NCBI GenBank assembly: GCA_003707065.3
Contig: PPXM03000003.1
Location: forward strand, 806,001 to 870,000
Length of the DNA: 64,000 nt
From: Trigonopsis variabilis
Taxonomy: Eukaryota > Ascomycota > Trigonopsidomycetes > Trigonopsidales > Trigonopsidaceae
Direction of reading: 5' to 3'
Part shown: in pieces, positions 1 through 11,105 of the stretch
Layout of the letters: every line of letters starts with the position of its first letter
Numbering within the stretch: position 1 is the first letter of the stretch
Program-made: the position numbers and the translations under genes
Notes under the pieces: model-generated
Seen by the model: the letters and a program-made list of their open reading frames with translations, nothing else
Databases searched by the model: none
What the model was told of the DNA's origin: nothing

Positions 1-174
1 CGTCCCGCATTCCTGGTTCGCAGCCGATCTTTAGTCTACTTTTATGAAGATCTACGATGACCCAACTAGTTTAAATGAATCATGGTACTGTTCCAAAATG
101 AACCATCCCAGTGATTATATCTATGCTCTTATAAATGCTCAAATTGTGACCGTTGGTACCCTCTCCGCATCTCT

Positions 175-2616
175 TCAGCTCCACACCAGCTTCGGCCCCT
201 TATGCCTTGACGAACGCTGTATATCCACCCTCTCAGAAATTGCCTGATTTGTCATTCCATCTGCTGGTCTTGGTTCATCGGGGAGCCCCGCAGACGGTCC
301 TTCTTGGGCCGGGGCCGAAGACCGGTCCGATGTCGGCAGCAAAGGATCAGTCTCGGTTGGAGCTTGTGTAGGCTTAGACCGGATAAACGTAAGACAAAAA
401 CAGACTGCTATGGTGACAAAAAATACTATAAGACCGATTATCACTCCAATAGCAACTGCTATCCATGTTTTTATATGAGATCCTTCTCGGACAAGCCAGT
501 CGGGAAAGATCTCCTTGTCAAGAAGGACAACAGAGCCTCCCGCAGAGGTGAAACCAGTATCAACAACTCGAACAAGCTTAGAAATGCCGGCAGAAAATCG
601 CAACGAATAAAAATTGTTTGTGATTTCGGTCGCAGTGACGTGGACACCTGTCAGGGTGGAGAATTGGGACCCATTAAAAGCATTTTCATACGGGCCAGTC
701 TCTATTACATGAGCTTTCAGCAGAGTATCCAGAAGAGGGGTATCTTCAGTGATATTATCGAACCGTAGAGCCGAATCGAGAGGTACCAATATCGTATACG
801 AAAGGTCGTCGTCAAGGACGTATGACAAATTCCGTCGCTCTAGTAAGCTGACTAATTCTTTTTGACCAGCAGCGTCTATTAAATTCCGCGGTGTAACTCT
901 CATGTCCTCAAGTAAAGGAGCCTTGTCTAAAATATGGACAGGTCCCCGGGACGACAACAGATCGACTTCTTTAGTCTTATATTGTATTCCATTTAAAACA
1001 AACAGAGAACCGTCTGAAGAGCATGAAACGTTTGTTGTAGTCCCAGCAAGATTAGGGAATGTTCCATTACAATTATCAGTATAGACGGTCTCTGACAACA
1101 CCATTGATCGAATCGTTTCGTTTAGTAGGGTTTGATTCTGTTCCAGATAGCTTTTGACTAACTTCAAGCTCTTCCATGCTGGGTTCAACGGCAGAAAATA
1201 TGTGAGGCCTTGAGGAGCATTATAATTAAACAGATCCAAGTCACTAAAGTACTCATAGCTTTGTGAAATATGATAGGTTTGGCCAGCAACAGAAGCAGTT
1301 GAAGGTGGAAGTTTGATATAATCGCTCACCAAGAAAATATGAGTATTTCCGATCTTATAAGGACCATCCAAGATCTCAAATCTATCATTCAAGTACCACG
1401 AATCGTGCCTTTTTGATAATTTCATTCGTTGGCCGCGTTCTAAATGCTTCAACTTGGCAAATGTGTCGAGCAACATAGGACCATCATCAAGCTGCACATG
1501 TCCGCGGACAAATTGATAGCGAAGATGAGTCTTACCTGTTGGCCCGCTCTCAATTGTAGGTTCATTGTCAATAGGAGCTAAGATCGTCATCGGGGTTTGC
1601 ATATCCTGAGCCAAAGTCTGTAACTTTCTAAAGGAAAGGACTTCTGCGAAATCAGAGCATCCTAGGCCGTATAGATACTTGAGTGGAGTGAATGCTAGGT
1701 CATCATGGTTATATATTAGGTCACCAACAAGATAAATGACACCATTATCACCTAGAAGATCCGCTTGGTCGGTGGTGAGGTTCAGATGATGGTAAAGGAT
1801 TCGAACATTTTCCCCGGCAACTGAGACATCTAGACTTAGGTCGTTTATAGTTTTAATAACATCTTGATGATCTTCAATGATTTCTTGAACCGTTAAAGGC
1901 TGAGAAAGGATCTGAGAAGAGATCAGAGCATCCAAGTCAGCTAAACCGTATGCACCAGTCAAATAATCCCATTCTATCTCGTTGAATGCCTCGAATGCTC
2001 TGTCTAAAGTTACTAAAGTGGTCCGCTGATCGAGAAAACCTGGGTTGGAACAGAGCCCGATAACTTCTGCCAATTCTTTGAATCTTGACCACTCCGTCGA
2101 TTTTCGAGATCCTCCAAAAGAGTCTGTGAACCCCTTACTTATCATTTCGCAAGTATCCTTAGGACGAAAGATCATGGAATCGATCACCTGGATAACTCCA
2201 TTGGAGGCCATCCAGTCAGATTTAACTACCCGTGTAGATCCAACATGTAATCCACTATCTCCATGTTCTTTATCTTCCTTATAATCAATTCGGATAGGTA
2301 ATGGGTCTGCTTCGGGACCAGATGCCCAAGTAGGATAGATATAGTGACCATATCGTGCAACTTGCTGGCTGGTCACCGAGGCATTGATAATTAAGTATTC
2401 TAATGATTCGAGTGATAGCCCTTCGGCAGGAATAGCATCAGCAATAGGTGCTAAGAGAGTATACCCATTCTCTAGGTTTAACTGTGGGATCAAGCCAGCG
2501 TGCTGCAAGCTTCGTAAGAGTGGGCCAAATTCACTATCGGACGATAAAAGGTCGATGACATTGGTACTAGATATGGCTAGGCCGATCAGACCTAGGAAGG
2601 CTAATGATCCTTTCAT
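175..2616 (-). CDS. Multi-FAS1 (fasciclin) type I membrane protein, YLR001C-like
   Basis: An 813-residue uninterrupted reading frame starting at an ATG. The N-terminus is a signal peptide (hydrophobic run within residues 3-20). The rest of the ectodomain is made of about four or five degenerate fasciclin-like units, each with the typical 'YTLLAP' or 'TILVPLDSAL' strand followed by an 'H-V' strand. Many N-x-S/T sites are present. Near residues 730-755 there is one strong transmembrane segment, then a short cytoplasmic tail rich in Pro, Ser and acidic residues. This layout (signal, FAS1 repeats, one C-terminal TM, short tail) resembles the yeast vacuolar/ER protein YLR001C and its fungal relatives, whose exact role is unknown. 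FAS1 domains usually mediate adhesion or protein contacts. It is divergently oriented to the AC19 gene, with about 450 bp between starts. The family call is good; the specific function is not known. Confidence 0.8.
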   Translation of the reverse strand: MKGSLAFLGLIGLAISSTNVIDLLSSDSEFGPLLRSLQHAGLIPQLNLENGYTLLAPIADAIPAEGLSLESLEYLIINASVTSQQVARYGHYIYPTWASGPEADPLPIRIDYKEDKEHGDSGLHVGSTRVVKSDWMASNGVIQVIDSMIFRPKDTCEMISKGFTDSFGGSRKSTEWSRFKELAEVIGLCSNPGFLDQRTTLVTLDRAFEAFNEIEWDYLTGAYGLADLDALISSQILSQPLTVQEIIEDHQDVIKTINDLSLDVSVAGENVRILYHHLNLTTDQADLLGDNGVIYLVGDLIYNHDDLAFTPLKYLYGLGCSDFAEVLSFRKLQTLAQDMQTPMTILAPIDNEPTIESGPTGKTHLRYQFVRGHVQLDDGPMLLDTFAKLKHLERGQRMKLSKRHDSWYLNDRFEILDGPYKIGNTHIFLVSDYIKLPPSTASVAGQTYHISQSYEYFSDLDLFNYNAPQGLTYFLPLNPAWKSLKLVKSYLEQNQTLLNETIRSMVLSETVYTDNCNGTFPNLAGTTTNVSCSSDGSLFVLNGIQYKTKEVDLLSSRGPVHILDKAPLLEDMRVTPRNLIDAAGQKELVSLLERRNLSYVLDDDLSYTILVPLDSALRFDNITEDTPLLDTLLKAHVIETGPYENAFNGSQFSTLTGVHVTATEITNNFYSLRFSAGISKLVRVVDTGFTSAGGSVVLLDKEIFPDWLVREGSHIKTWIAVAIGVIIGLIVFFVTIAVCFCLTFIRSKPTQAPTETDPLLPTSDRSSAPAQEGPSAGLPDEPRPADGMTNQAISERVDIQRSSRHKGPKLVWS

Positions 2617-3066
2617 GCCAAGGAGCGCGTTCCACTCTGGCGTAATTTAAGCGTTGGGAGGTTTGAAGCCACGATCTGAACGTGATACAACGTGGACGGG
2701 ATCTACAGTCGCAACCACGATGCCTGGACGGCGAGCTTGGCTTACAAAAGATTGGCTTCGTCGGTAATGACTAGGAAGACAGACTTTGCCGGAATGGACC
2801 TATTGTGGATTCTTTCCACCCCTACCTCGACTTCTGAAACAGGACAATTAGTCAAATAAGAGAGTACCAGACCTGACCACAACACAAATCTCTTCCTACG
2901 GCGCAAATATCCAAGGCAAAATATATTCCTGAGGTCAACTTGTACATCAAACTCGCATTGAGAGACTTGAGAACTAGCAGCTGTCTGAGTAGCGCGTTAC
3001 CAATTCGTTGCAGTCCCTGAGACGGAAATTTTTCTGGCTGGGAGATATAATAAAGAAAGCAAGAAA
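2617..3066. promoter_or_regulatory. Divergent intergenic region, FAS1 protein / AC19
   Basis: About 450 bp between the two divergent start codons. I see no further gene in it. It must carry the promoters of both neighbours, but I cannot point to a specific factor site. Confidence 0.4.
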
Positions 3067-3567
3067 ATGAGTGAAAACGATGTCAGCATGCAAGACGAGA
3101 CCATAGAGGTAGAAAATGGAGAAGAAATTCGAATTGAAGAAGATAAGATTGTTATAGTAAGGACAGCAACCTTGAAGAATTTTTCTAACAAGGTAGTTAC
3201 CTGGAGCGAGTGAAGATGGAACTGCTGTTTCTTTCCAAATAAGGAATGAAGACCATACATTAGGCAATGCCCTACGATATATTATCTTGAAAAAGTACTT
3301 GAGTCTGATTTTCAACCTAACCGCAGCCCTGACGTGGAGTTCTGTGGATATTCGATACCCCATCCCTCTGAAGCTAAGATGAACATTCGAATCCAGACTT
3401 ATGGTATGTCCAAACGACACTTACGATACTGACTTTCAGGTCAAATATCAGCAATAGACGCTTTAGAAAAAGGTCTTGATGACCTTGCTGACGCCTGTGA
3501 TCATATAGAATCTGTGTTCCAACAAGCTGTGGACAAAAAGGATTATCCTTCGGAGCCGCAAGTCTGA
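3067..3567 (+). CDS. RPC19: RNA polymerases I and III shared subunit AC19 (four exons)
   Basis: Predicted exons are 3067-3156, 3197-3294, 3327-3403 and 3440-3567, giving 130 residues (yeast Rpc19 is 142). The introns are 40, 32 and 36 nt, and the first two have CTAAC branch sites 5-7 nt before the AG. The joined protein has the very conserved motifs '[17 protein letters not shown]' and '[19 protein letters not shown]' followed by '[18 protein letters not shown]', which identify the alpha-like subunit AC19 (RPAC2). An acidic N-terminal tail precedes the domain. AC19 pairs with AC40 to nucleate assembly of RNA polymerases I and III in the nucleus. No long open frame covers this gene because each exon is under 130 nt. 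The exon borders keep frame and conserved residues on both sides, so I am confident in them. Confidence 0.92.
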
Positions 3568-3988
3568 CTGTACAATAGTGTATTATAGAGCCTTTTTTCT
3601 CACTGATGCTAGCCTTCCCTGCCGCATTTGGGACTCCAATATATCTTAATCTAAGCTTGAAGGAAGTTATCTTGGTTCTTTTTATGACCAAAACTGATTT
3701 ATGGGAACTGGAATATCTTATTTAGTTGTGTCAGAAGATATAGGTATACTTTTCACATATTAGAAAGCATCTATTACTGTCTAGGAGAGAACCATCTTCC
3801 TGCTCGACATGTCTCGAATATTAAGACGGTCAGTTGTACATTCCGAATTGTCATTTTTCACACTTAACAGTATCATTCCAAATCCTCAATATAAGTGCTG
3901 CATTTGACTTCCGATGCCCACAACAACACCGTTGTCGTCCACATGGTTTTTTGAACTTTAAACGTTACCCCAAGGCATATGATCTTCC
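3568..3988. other. Intergenic region, AC19 to GPI7
   Basis: About 420 bp between the AC19 stop and the GPI7 start, both on the plus strand. It is AT-rich with no coding pattern that I recognise. It should contain the AC19 3' end and the GPI7 promoter. Confidence 0.4.
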
Positions 3989-6517
3989 ATGGATCCACTC
4001 GTTTTTCTCTCAATCGCTCTTCAGATAATAGGAGCCTTGATCTTTGCCAAAGGATTTTTCCCTTATAAACCCACTTTGCCCGGTTTTGCATATGATGATG
4101 CCCCTGTGGGACCAGAACCTATCTTCGATCATATGATCTTCATGCTCGTCGATGCTCTAAGGACGTAGGCACAGCAGCTATTTATGCTCAATTAACTCTA
4201 GCGATTTTGTCTTTTCCTCAGAATCCCAGTTTTCATTTGTCCATGAGTGAGTCGTACTGGGCATTGTTCTCGCTAACCTCTCAGGTTATTGAGCTCTGGG
4301 AATGCAATTGGATTCACTAGCCATGCTTCTTCTCCCACAGTGACTCTTCCTCGATTAAAGGCTCTCACGTCAGGATCATTGCCTAACTTTCTCGACGCTG
4401 TGCTTAACATTGCCGAATCGGACACTTCGTCGACTCTAGCTGACCAAGATAGCTGGCCTGTCGAATTGGTACTACAAGGCAAGTCGATTCATATGTTCGG
4501 CGATGATACTTGGATTCGCTTATTTCCCAATGTCTTCACTCGATATGATGGTACTGCCAGTTTCTTTGTCTCTGATTTTACCCAGGTTGATAACAATGTT
4601 ACTCGACATCTAGACGAAGAACTGGGATATCCTCAATGGGATGTGCTTATTCTTCATTACTTAGGTTTGGATCATATTGGACATAAAGGAGGCCCTAGGA
4701 GTATGTATATGCCCGGAAAACAACACGAAATGGACGAAATCGTCCACCGGCTGTATGATACCATTTCGAAAGACTCTGCTCTGCAAGATACCCTTATAGT
4801 GCTATGTGGTGATCACGGAATGAATGAGGCAGGGAACCATGGGGGTTCTTCTATGGGAGAAACTTCAGCAGGATTGGTATTTATCAGTCCCAAATTTAAT
4901 CATCTTCGCAGTAAACATGTCCCGTTTGAAAAGAAATACTCTCATGATTTTGACTACATGACTCGTGTCGATCAAACTGATATTATTCCAAGCATCGCAG
5001 GAATGTTAGGGTTTGCCATTCCAAAAAATAGCATAGGTGTTGTCATACCGGAGATTCTGGACCTTTTTACATCCTTGGATCAAAATTTACTTTTGACTGC
5101 TAACTATAATCAATTGCACTCCATAATCCAGGAGACTTTTGGGTCTCTGGAAGTTATCACTTCGTCGGCAGATGAAGATGATTTAGCCCAATTGCGAGAC
5201 TATTCTCGAGATTTTGAGGCGAATCCCAACCAACAATCGGGGTATCTCTATATGAGGCTAGCCCAAAAGCTACTGTCTAGAACCTCAAGTAACTACGACC
5301 TGGCATCAATGAAAGCAGGTATTCTCTCTATGCTTCTAGGAGCTCTAATAATTTTTTATGCATATCTCAAGTGTTCCTATCTTTTTTACACAGGCTTGGC
5401 CTACATTGGGTTAAATCTACTTTATTTTTTGAGTATGTTCAGCAGTAGCACTGTGGAAGAAGAACATTATTTCTGGTATTGGGTTTTTAGTGGCTGGATA
5501 TTTGTCAATTTTGTTTTACTATTTCGGTCTGCTCAGGACTCGAAGCAGTCATTCTACCACGTTGGATCAATGTTGATTTTCGCTCTCATCAGAGAATGGA
5601 ATCAGACCGGTCAAAAATATGCTGGGGGTCCTGATCTCGCCAAGAAAGTTATCAATCACCCTTCATTTCTTTGGATACTAGTTATAGGTACTTATTTTCT
5701 CAATGCTTATGACTTATGTGCCTACACTTTTGATAGCATGAACTTAACCTACCGCTGCATTCTTGGCTTGTGCTTAGGAATCTCTTCTATAAGGTTCAAA
5801 GCTTTGATGGCTCTTGAAGCCGGTGATCCTATCACTGATTGGGTTCAATCGGGTTTACTTGTTGATAAATTAGATCCTTCTCCCGATAATCTCGTTTCCC
5901 TAGCTCGCGTGGCTTTCTTATGTCTTTCTTTGGGCGCTTTAACAGTTTTTATTCAGTCCATTGGTAATAGTCAAGCAACGGTGCGAAAGAGATTTTTTCC
6001 TTTGGTTGCATTATTCCTCATCACGCAATCGAGAGTTGTGAATATTCCTGTAATTGGTCTATCTTATTTGCTGAAATGGAACCTTACGAGGACTCCCATA
6101 TATGACGCCAATGCACTTACTCATGCACGAACTATAACGACCTTGATTCTTCAACAGGCAACCTTTTTCGCTTGGGGAAATACTAACTCCCTATCGTCTC
6201 TTGATTTATCTAATAGTTATAATGGCATCACGAGTTATAGCCCACTTCTGGTAGGACTGTTAATGTATGTCAGCAATATGGCTGAGCCTATCTTCTGGCT
6301 CGTGGCCAGGCCTGATTTGTTTGATCAGGGAAAGCCTGCAAACTCGGATCTAAAAGTGAAGATGGTAGTGATGTTTTATTCTTTCTCATTATTAGCGGTC
6401 GCTGGGGCATGCTATTGTTTACGATCACATCTTTTCATCTGGACCGTGTTCTCTCCTAAACTTCTTTATGTCTTCAGCTGGGCTCTTGTATTCCAGCTAT
6501 TTGATGTTTTCTTTTAA
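3989..6517 (+). CDS. LAS21: GPI ethanolamine phosphate transferase 2 (Gpi7/Las21, PIG-G type)
   Basis: Predicted exons are 3989-4164, 4202-4246 and 4285-6517, giving 817 residues (yeast Gpi7 is about 830). The introns are 37 and 38 nt. The product is an ER multipass enzyme that adds ethanolamine phosphate to the second mannose of GPI anchors. The N-terminus is a signal-anchor followed by 'FFPYKPTLPGFA', which is typical of the Gpi7 branch. The alkaline-phosphatase-like catalytic domain follows, with 'VDALRTDFVFSSES', 'TVTLPRLKALTSGS', 'DTSSTLADQDSW', 'HYLGLDHIGHKGG' and 'GDHGMNEAGNHGG' (metal ligands). The C-terminal half has about ten hydrophobic segments. The second exon is only 45 nt. The frame is intact throughout. 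It lies in the same orientation as the GlnRS gene downstream. Confidence 0.93.
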
Positions 6518-7124
6518 TCCTCAAGGCGATTATAAAAGCCCGCAGAAATACGTGATCATCTAGAAGCGAAGGATCTGAGAAGGACTACCCAGCAATCGGC
6601 GTCATGTCAAAATCGATCTTTCTAATTGCTACTGTTTGGGTGTTCATAATAGTATGAATGCTGATAGATTTAATGTCTTTTGAAGTTTCGTGCGCAAGTC
6701 GTATATGAATAAGGTGCTTATGTCTCTCAATCCTTCTGGCTATACAAAGTTACTTTTCACGTGTGATAAGATGCTATGCATATAAGATGGCAGTGGCCAC
6801 CTCATCTGTAATGTCTCATGTCAACATGAAACAAACTGTTATACTATACGAGTTCGATCTTCACGATAGAAATACGACAATTTCCAGAAAAAATGGTACT
6901 GTATCTATAAAAATAGAGATGATTTTATATTTTTTCTTCATACTTCTCTTTCTCTTCTCGTTCGTTCTTAACATTTCTGTTGAAACCATACGGTAACCGT
7001 AACGATCGGAGGTAACGAACTGATAAAACTATATCCCGTTGCCATGCAAAGCCGTGAATCATCTTTTTTATCTCTAATCTTCCTGTGATCTTTGTCAATT
7101 GATCTGACTATAAGCAAGAACGCG
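6518..7124. other. Intergenic region, GPI7 to GlnRS
   Basis: About 600 bp with no convincing coding signal on either strand. A T-rich and pyrimidine-rich stretch at about 6925-6965 probably belongs to the GlnRS promoter or leader. Confidence 0.4.
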
Positions 7125-9591
7125 ATGGAGGATTTGGTTATCAAGTTAGAGAAACTAGGGTTTCCAGACCCCAAAATTCAAGAGGTCAAAAAGAATTCCA
7201 AGACAGCCAGTGCCTTATCTGCAATTCTGGACGAGGCTGAGGTCGATGAAAGCAAAGGGGCGTTGGATAAGTCTGCTGGGACTTTATTTCAACAGCTGGC
7301 TATTTCATCAAAGGCATCCAGTCCTTCTAAACGATATCTGCTCAGTAAAGCTATCTCTGATGGGCGGATCAAGACCAATATTCAATTGGAAGGTAAGCAT
7401 CACTAAAAGCTCAAGATTTCTAATTATTATAGCGGGATATAAGTACCTAATTAAAGCGGGAGATGGTGCAACTAATGAAGTGCTTGATAAGGAAGCGGGA
7501 GTTGGTAAGCATAAACAGTTATACTTGAATGACAGAAAGTTAACATTTCTAGGCCAATCAGTGTTTCTTGAGACTGTCGATGACATTGTTAAAAACTATT
7601 TTGTCAATAATAAGGAAACAATTTTAAATGATCGGTATAAAGGTATCGGAACTATCACCAAGTCAGTCAAGAGTATTCCTGAATTAAAATGGGCTTCACC
7701 TTTAGATGTTAAAAAGACGATAGACAAGTATATTTTAGAGTATCTTGGTCCTAAGGATGAACGAGATGCTCCAAAAAAGAAAGAAAAGGCATCCACGGAA
7801 AAGAAAGTGAAGCAAACTGCTGCGGTATTTGATCCTGTGGCTCAGTATAAGCGATTATTTACTGAAGGGTGGCTATCTGAATTACATAAGCCTGGAGGAA
7901 ATCCTCAGACTCGACCTGAGTTGATGGAGGCTCATCTTAAAGCAACAGGCGGACGGGTTGTGACTCGATTCCCCCCAGAACCGAATGGATTCCTTCATAT
8001 CGGGCATTCGAAAGCTATTACGGTCAATTTCGGTTATGCTCAATTTCATAATGGCTGGTGCAACCTTCGCTATGACGATACCAATCCGGAAGCCGAAGAA
8101 GAAATCTACTTTCAATCTATTCTAGAAATCGTCCAATGGCTGGGATTTATACCCCATAAAATAACCTATTCTAGCGATAACTTCGATCAGCTTTATGAAT
8201 GGGCTGAATTACTTATCCAGAAAGATAGAGGTTATGTCTGTCTTTGCACTCAAGAGGAGTACCTTGCCTATAAAGGAGGAAAGAAGAGTGAAAAGCGAAC
8301 TCCCTGTCCCCACCGAAATCGTTCCATCGAAGACTCCCTCCGAGATTTCAGAGCTATGAGAGATGGTAAGTTCGAGCCTGGCCAAGCGGTTCTACGCATG
8401 AAACAAGATTTAGACGATCCTAATCCTCAAATGTGGGATCTGGTTGCCTATCGAGTGCTTAAAAAGCCGCACTATCGTACTGGTGATAAATGGAAGATCT
8501 ATCCCACTTATGACTTTACCCACTGTTTGTGTGATTCTATTGAAAATATCTCTCATTCGCTCTGTACGACAGAATTTTATCTCTCCCGTCAATCCTATGA
8601 ATGGCTTTGTGATGCCTTAGACGTCTACAAGCCAGCTCAACGCGAATACGGTCGACTCAGTATTACTGGTGCTGTTATGAGCAAGCGAAAGATTGCTCAG
8701 CTCGTGAAAGAAGGCCACGTCCATGGCTGGGATGATCCTCGTTTATACACATTAGTGGCCATTAGGCGGCGTGGCATTCCTCCTGGTGCTGTTCTAAGTT
8801 TTGTCGCCGAGCTGGGTGTTACCACCACCAACTCCATCATTCAAGCTAGCCGTTTTGAACAGACGATCCGAAAGTATTTGGAAGACACTGTTCCTCGTCT
8901 TATGCTCATTCCTGATCCAATTCTTCTGGTTCTCGATAATCTCCCTGATGAACATTTTGAGCAGTTCGCAGCCCCATATAAGATGGGCAATTCTGAGATG
9001 GGTGAGCGATTGCTATCCTTCTCCAATCGTGTGCTCATTGACCGATCTGACTTCCGTGAGGTCGATTCACCTGACTACTTCCGTCTTGCCCCTGGTAAAA
9101 TTGTCGGATTACTCCGCGTCCCTTGTAATGTCCGCGTTACTGATTTTGTTAAAGACAATCAAGGACGTGTCATTGAAATCCACGCTCACTACGAGAACGA
9201 TGTGCCATTTGTCAAGCCCAAGACTTACATTCAATGGGTAAATCACAAGGATCATGTTAAGATCGACGAAGTACGGGTGTTCGAACAGCTGTTCAGATCT
9301 GATAATCCTCATACCCATCCTGACGGATTCCTTGCTGATTTGAACCCTGATTCGCTCACGGTATACAAGAATGCTGTTGTCGAACAGGCGTTCGGGGAAG
9401 TCCGCGAGCGAGCGTTGACGGCTACTGGTAAAGATGCTGCAGGATTCTCTGAGGCCAAACGAGGTCCAGAGAGCGTCCGATTCCAAGCCCTCCGAGTTGG
9501 TTATTTCTGTTTGGATAAGGACGCCACGGAGAACAGTATCATCTTGAATCGGATAGTTTCTCTCAAGGAGGATGCTGGCAAGAAGTCTTAG
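7125..9591 (+). CDS. GLN4: Cytosolic glutaminyl-tRNA synthetase
   Basis: Two exons, 7125-7392 and 7433-9591, with a 40-nt intron, giving 808 residues (yeast Gln4 is 809). It charges tRNA-Gln in the cytosol. The N-terminal about 215 residues form the GlnRS-specific helical appendix and a Lys-rich linker. The class I catalytic domain begins at about residue 265 with 'PPEPNGFLHIGHSKA' (HIGH motif). The KMSKS-like motif 'VMSKRK' is near residue 505. The C-terminal anticodon-binding beta-barrels include 'PGKIVGLLRVPCNVRVTDFV'. I chose the first ATG in frame; upstream in-frame TTG codons are ignored. The gene is convergent with the carrier gene, and their stops are 127 bp apart. Confidence 0.96.
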
Positions 9592-9718
9592 GCATGTTCA
9601 GGCAGTTTTTAAAAGCGACATCGCAAGTGTAGAGTAGAGAAGAATATAAACGGCGGAAAGTGAGATGCAAGGCTGTAGGATGCTTATTCTAGAGATAAAT
9701 CTATGTACACTGAGTCTA

Positions 9719-10836
9719 TTATGATGAAGGCGGGTCCCCATTTCCAAAAGTGATGTCAAGCTCCTTGAGGATGTACTGGTAGAGTAGAAGCATGATACTA
9801 CTTTGGATACTCGTCCAAACAAATCTGGGGCCAACTCCGCTAAACATTCCTATGATTCCCTCATGTCTATATACTTGCGCCAGCGCACTCACGATACTTC
9901 TGGAAGCTATTAGAGAAGGCCCAGGTCCGGTTCGAGCTGTCGAAGGAGGAGAGGTTGAAATGGCTCGTTTTGATCCGGGGGCAGCGTTTGCTGAAGAAGA
10001 AACGGGATTAGAGAGGTTCGGTTTGATGGCTTCGGGGGGAATATTAGCATACGACATGGAGGGCCGTTCAGTCTGGATTCTGGTCTTGACCACGTCCAAT
10101 GGAGTCGTAATGACTCCTGCCAAACCCCCTGCGGCAGCTCCTGTGAAACTTTCCAGAAATAGACCCATATCTTTTCCATAACCAACCGATTCCTGAGCTA
10201 AAGAGTGGAAATACTCATAGAATGCGAATTGGAGAGCGGAAAAGGGCAAATCCCGATAAAGAGTCGCTCTGTAGCCATAGAAGAGAGTGTTGGGACCTTC
10301 GACTCGAACAATGGTACGGACTGCATCTACAAGTCCATTGTAATTATAGCCTGAGTTGAAATAAGGATTGTTGTACCGGCCCTGGAGTTGGAGCCGAGTC
10401 TTCAAGACTTCAGAAGGAACATAAACGACGGAACAAGCGAAATCACCGAGGAACCCGGCTGTCAAATGACTTAGGAATTCAGGAGCTTCTATCCTTTTGA
10501 AAAAGCGTTTACATGACTCGTAGGTTAAGAAAAAGATCGAGGTAGAAGGAAAAGATCCCAACATGGCAGCACTATATCCTCCGTAAAGGCCCCTAAACAG
10601 ACCTTCCCGGCTCATGATAGACCAATATGCCCGTAACATGGTTCTATACTGAGGTATCTGCGGAGCTGCTTGCTGACGAGTCTTGACGGTATCAAGAGAA
10701 TGCATGGCCGTATCTCCTACTGCTCCACCGAGACCTCCCGCCAGAGTCACCTTCTAAGTTAGTATGCCTTGTTTTGAATACTCACAAAGCCGATCGGAGA
10801 TCGGTCCGATAAGCTATATGTCTCGAAAGTCGACAT
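9719..10836 (-). CDS. MME1: Mitochondrial carrier of the Mme1 (YMR166C) type
   Basis: Exon 1 (10786-10836) encodes 17 residues. A 32-nt intron (10754-10785, branch site TACTAAC) joins it to exon 2 (9719-10753), for 361 residues in all (yeast Mme1 368). Three mitochondrial-carrier repeats are visible, with PX(D/E)XX(K/R) signatures 'HSLDTVKTRQQ', 'VPSEVLKTRLQLQGR' and 'TPLDVVKTRIQT'. The segments 'GYSAAMLGSFPSTSIFF' and 'FSGVGPRFVWTSIQSSIMLLLYQ' closely match yeast Mme1, reported as a mitochondrial inner-membrane magnesium exporter and a relative of S-adenosylmethionine carriers. A Ser/Pro-rich insert sits before the last repeat. The second exon opens with GTG, not ATG, so the upstream exon is needed. 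Orthology is strong; substrate is inferred from yeast. Confidence 0.85.
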
Positions 10837-11105
10837 TGACTCATAGGCTTCCCTCGGATCCGGATCTGTTGGCTGTTGTCAAAATTTAGCTCGCGACAAC
10901 GTTACATCCCATTGCCCAGAGGGACTGGACATGTCCAATAGTAAGTAAATTGGATCGCACATTATCTGTCTAGTTACGAGGAGGATAAGAGAACAATGCT
11001 ATAAAGGACATAAATGAAAATAAAAATAACACCGGATAAAACCATTAAAAGGTAATAACAAGGAATTCCATGATACAGTTTTCTTGCTTTGTCAAATGAA
11101 ACCAG

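Noticed and set aside
9792-10181. Open frame opposite the Mme1-type carrier
   Set aside because: It overlaps a well-conserved carrier on the other strand and shows no independent similarity.
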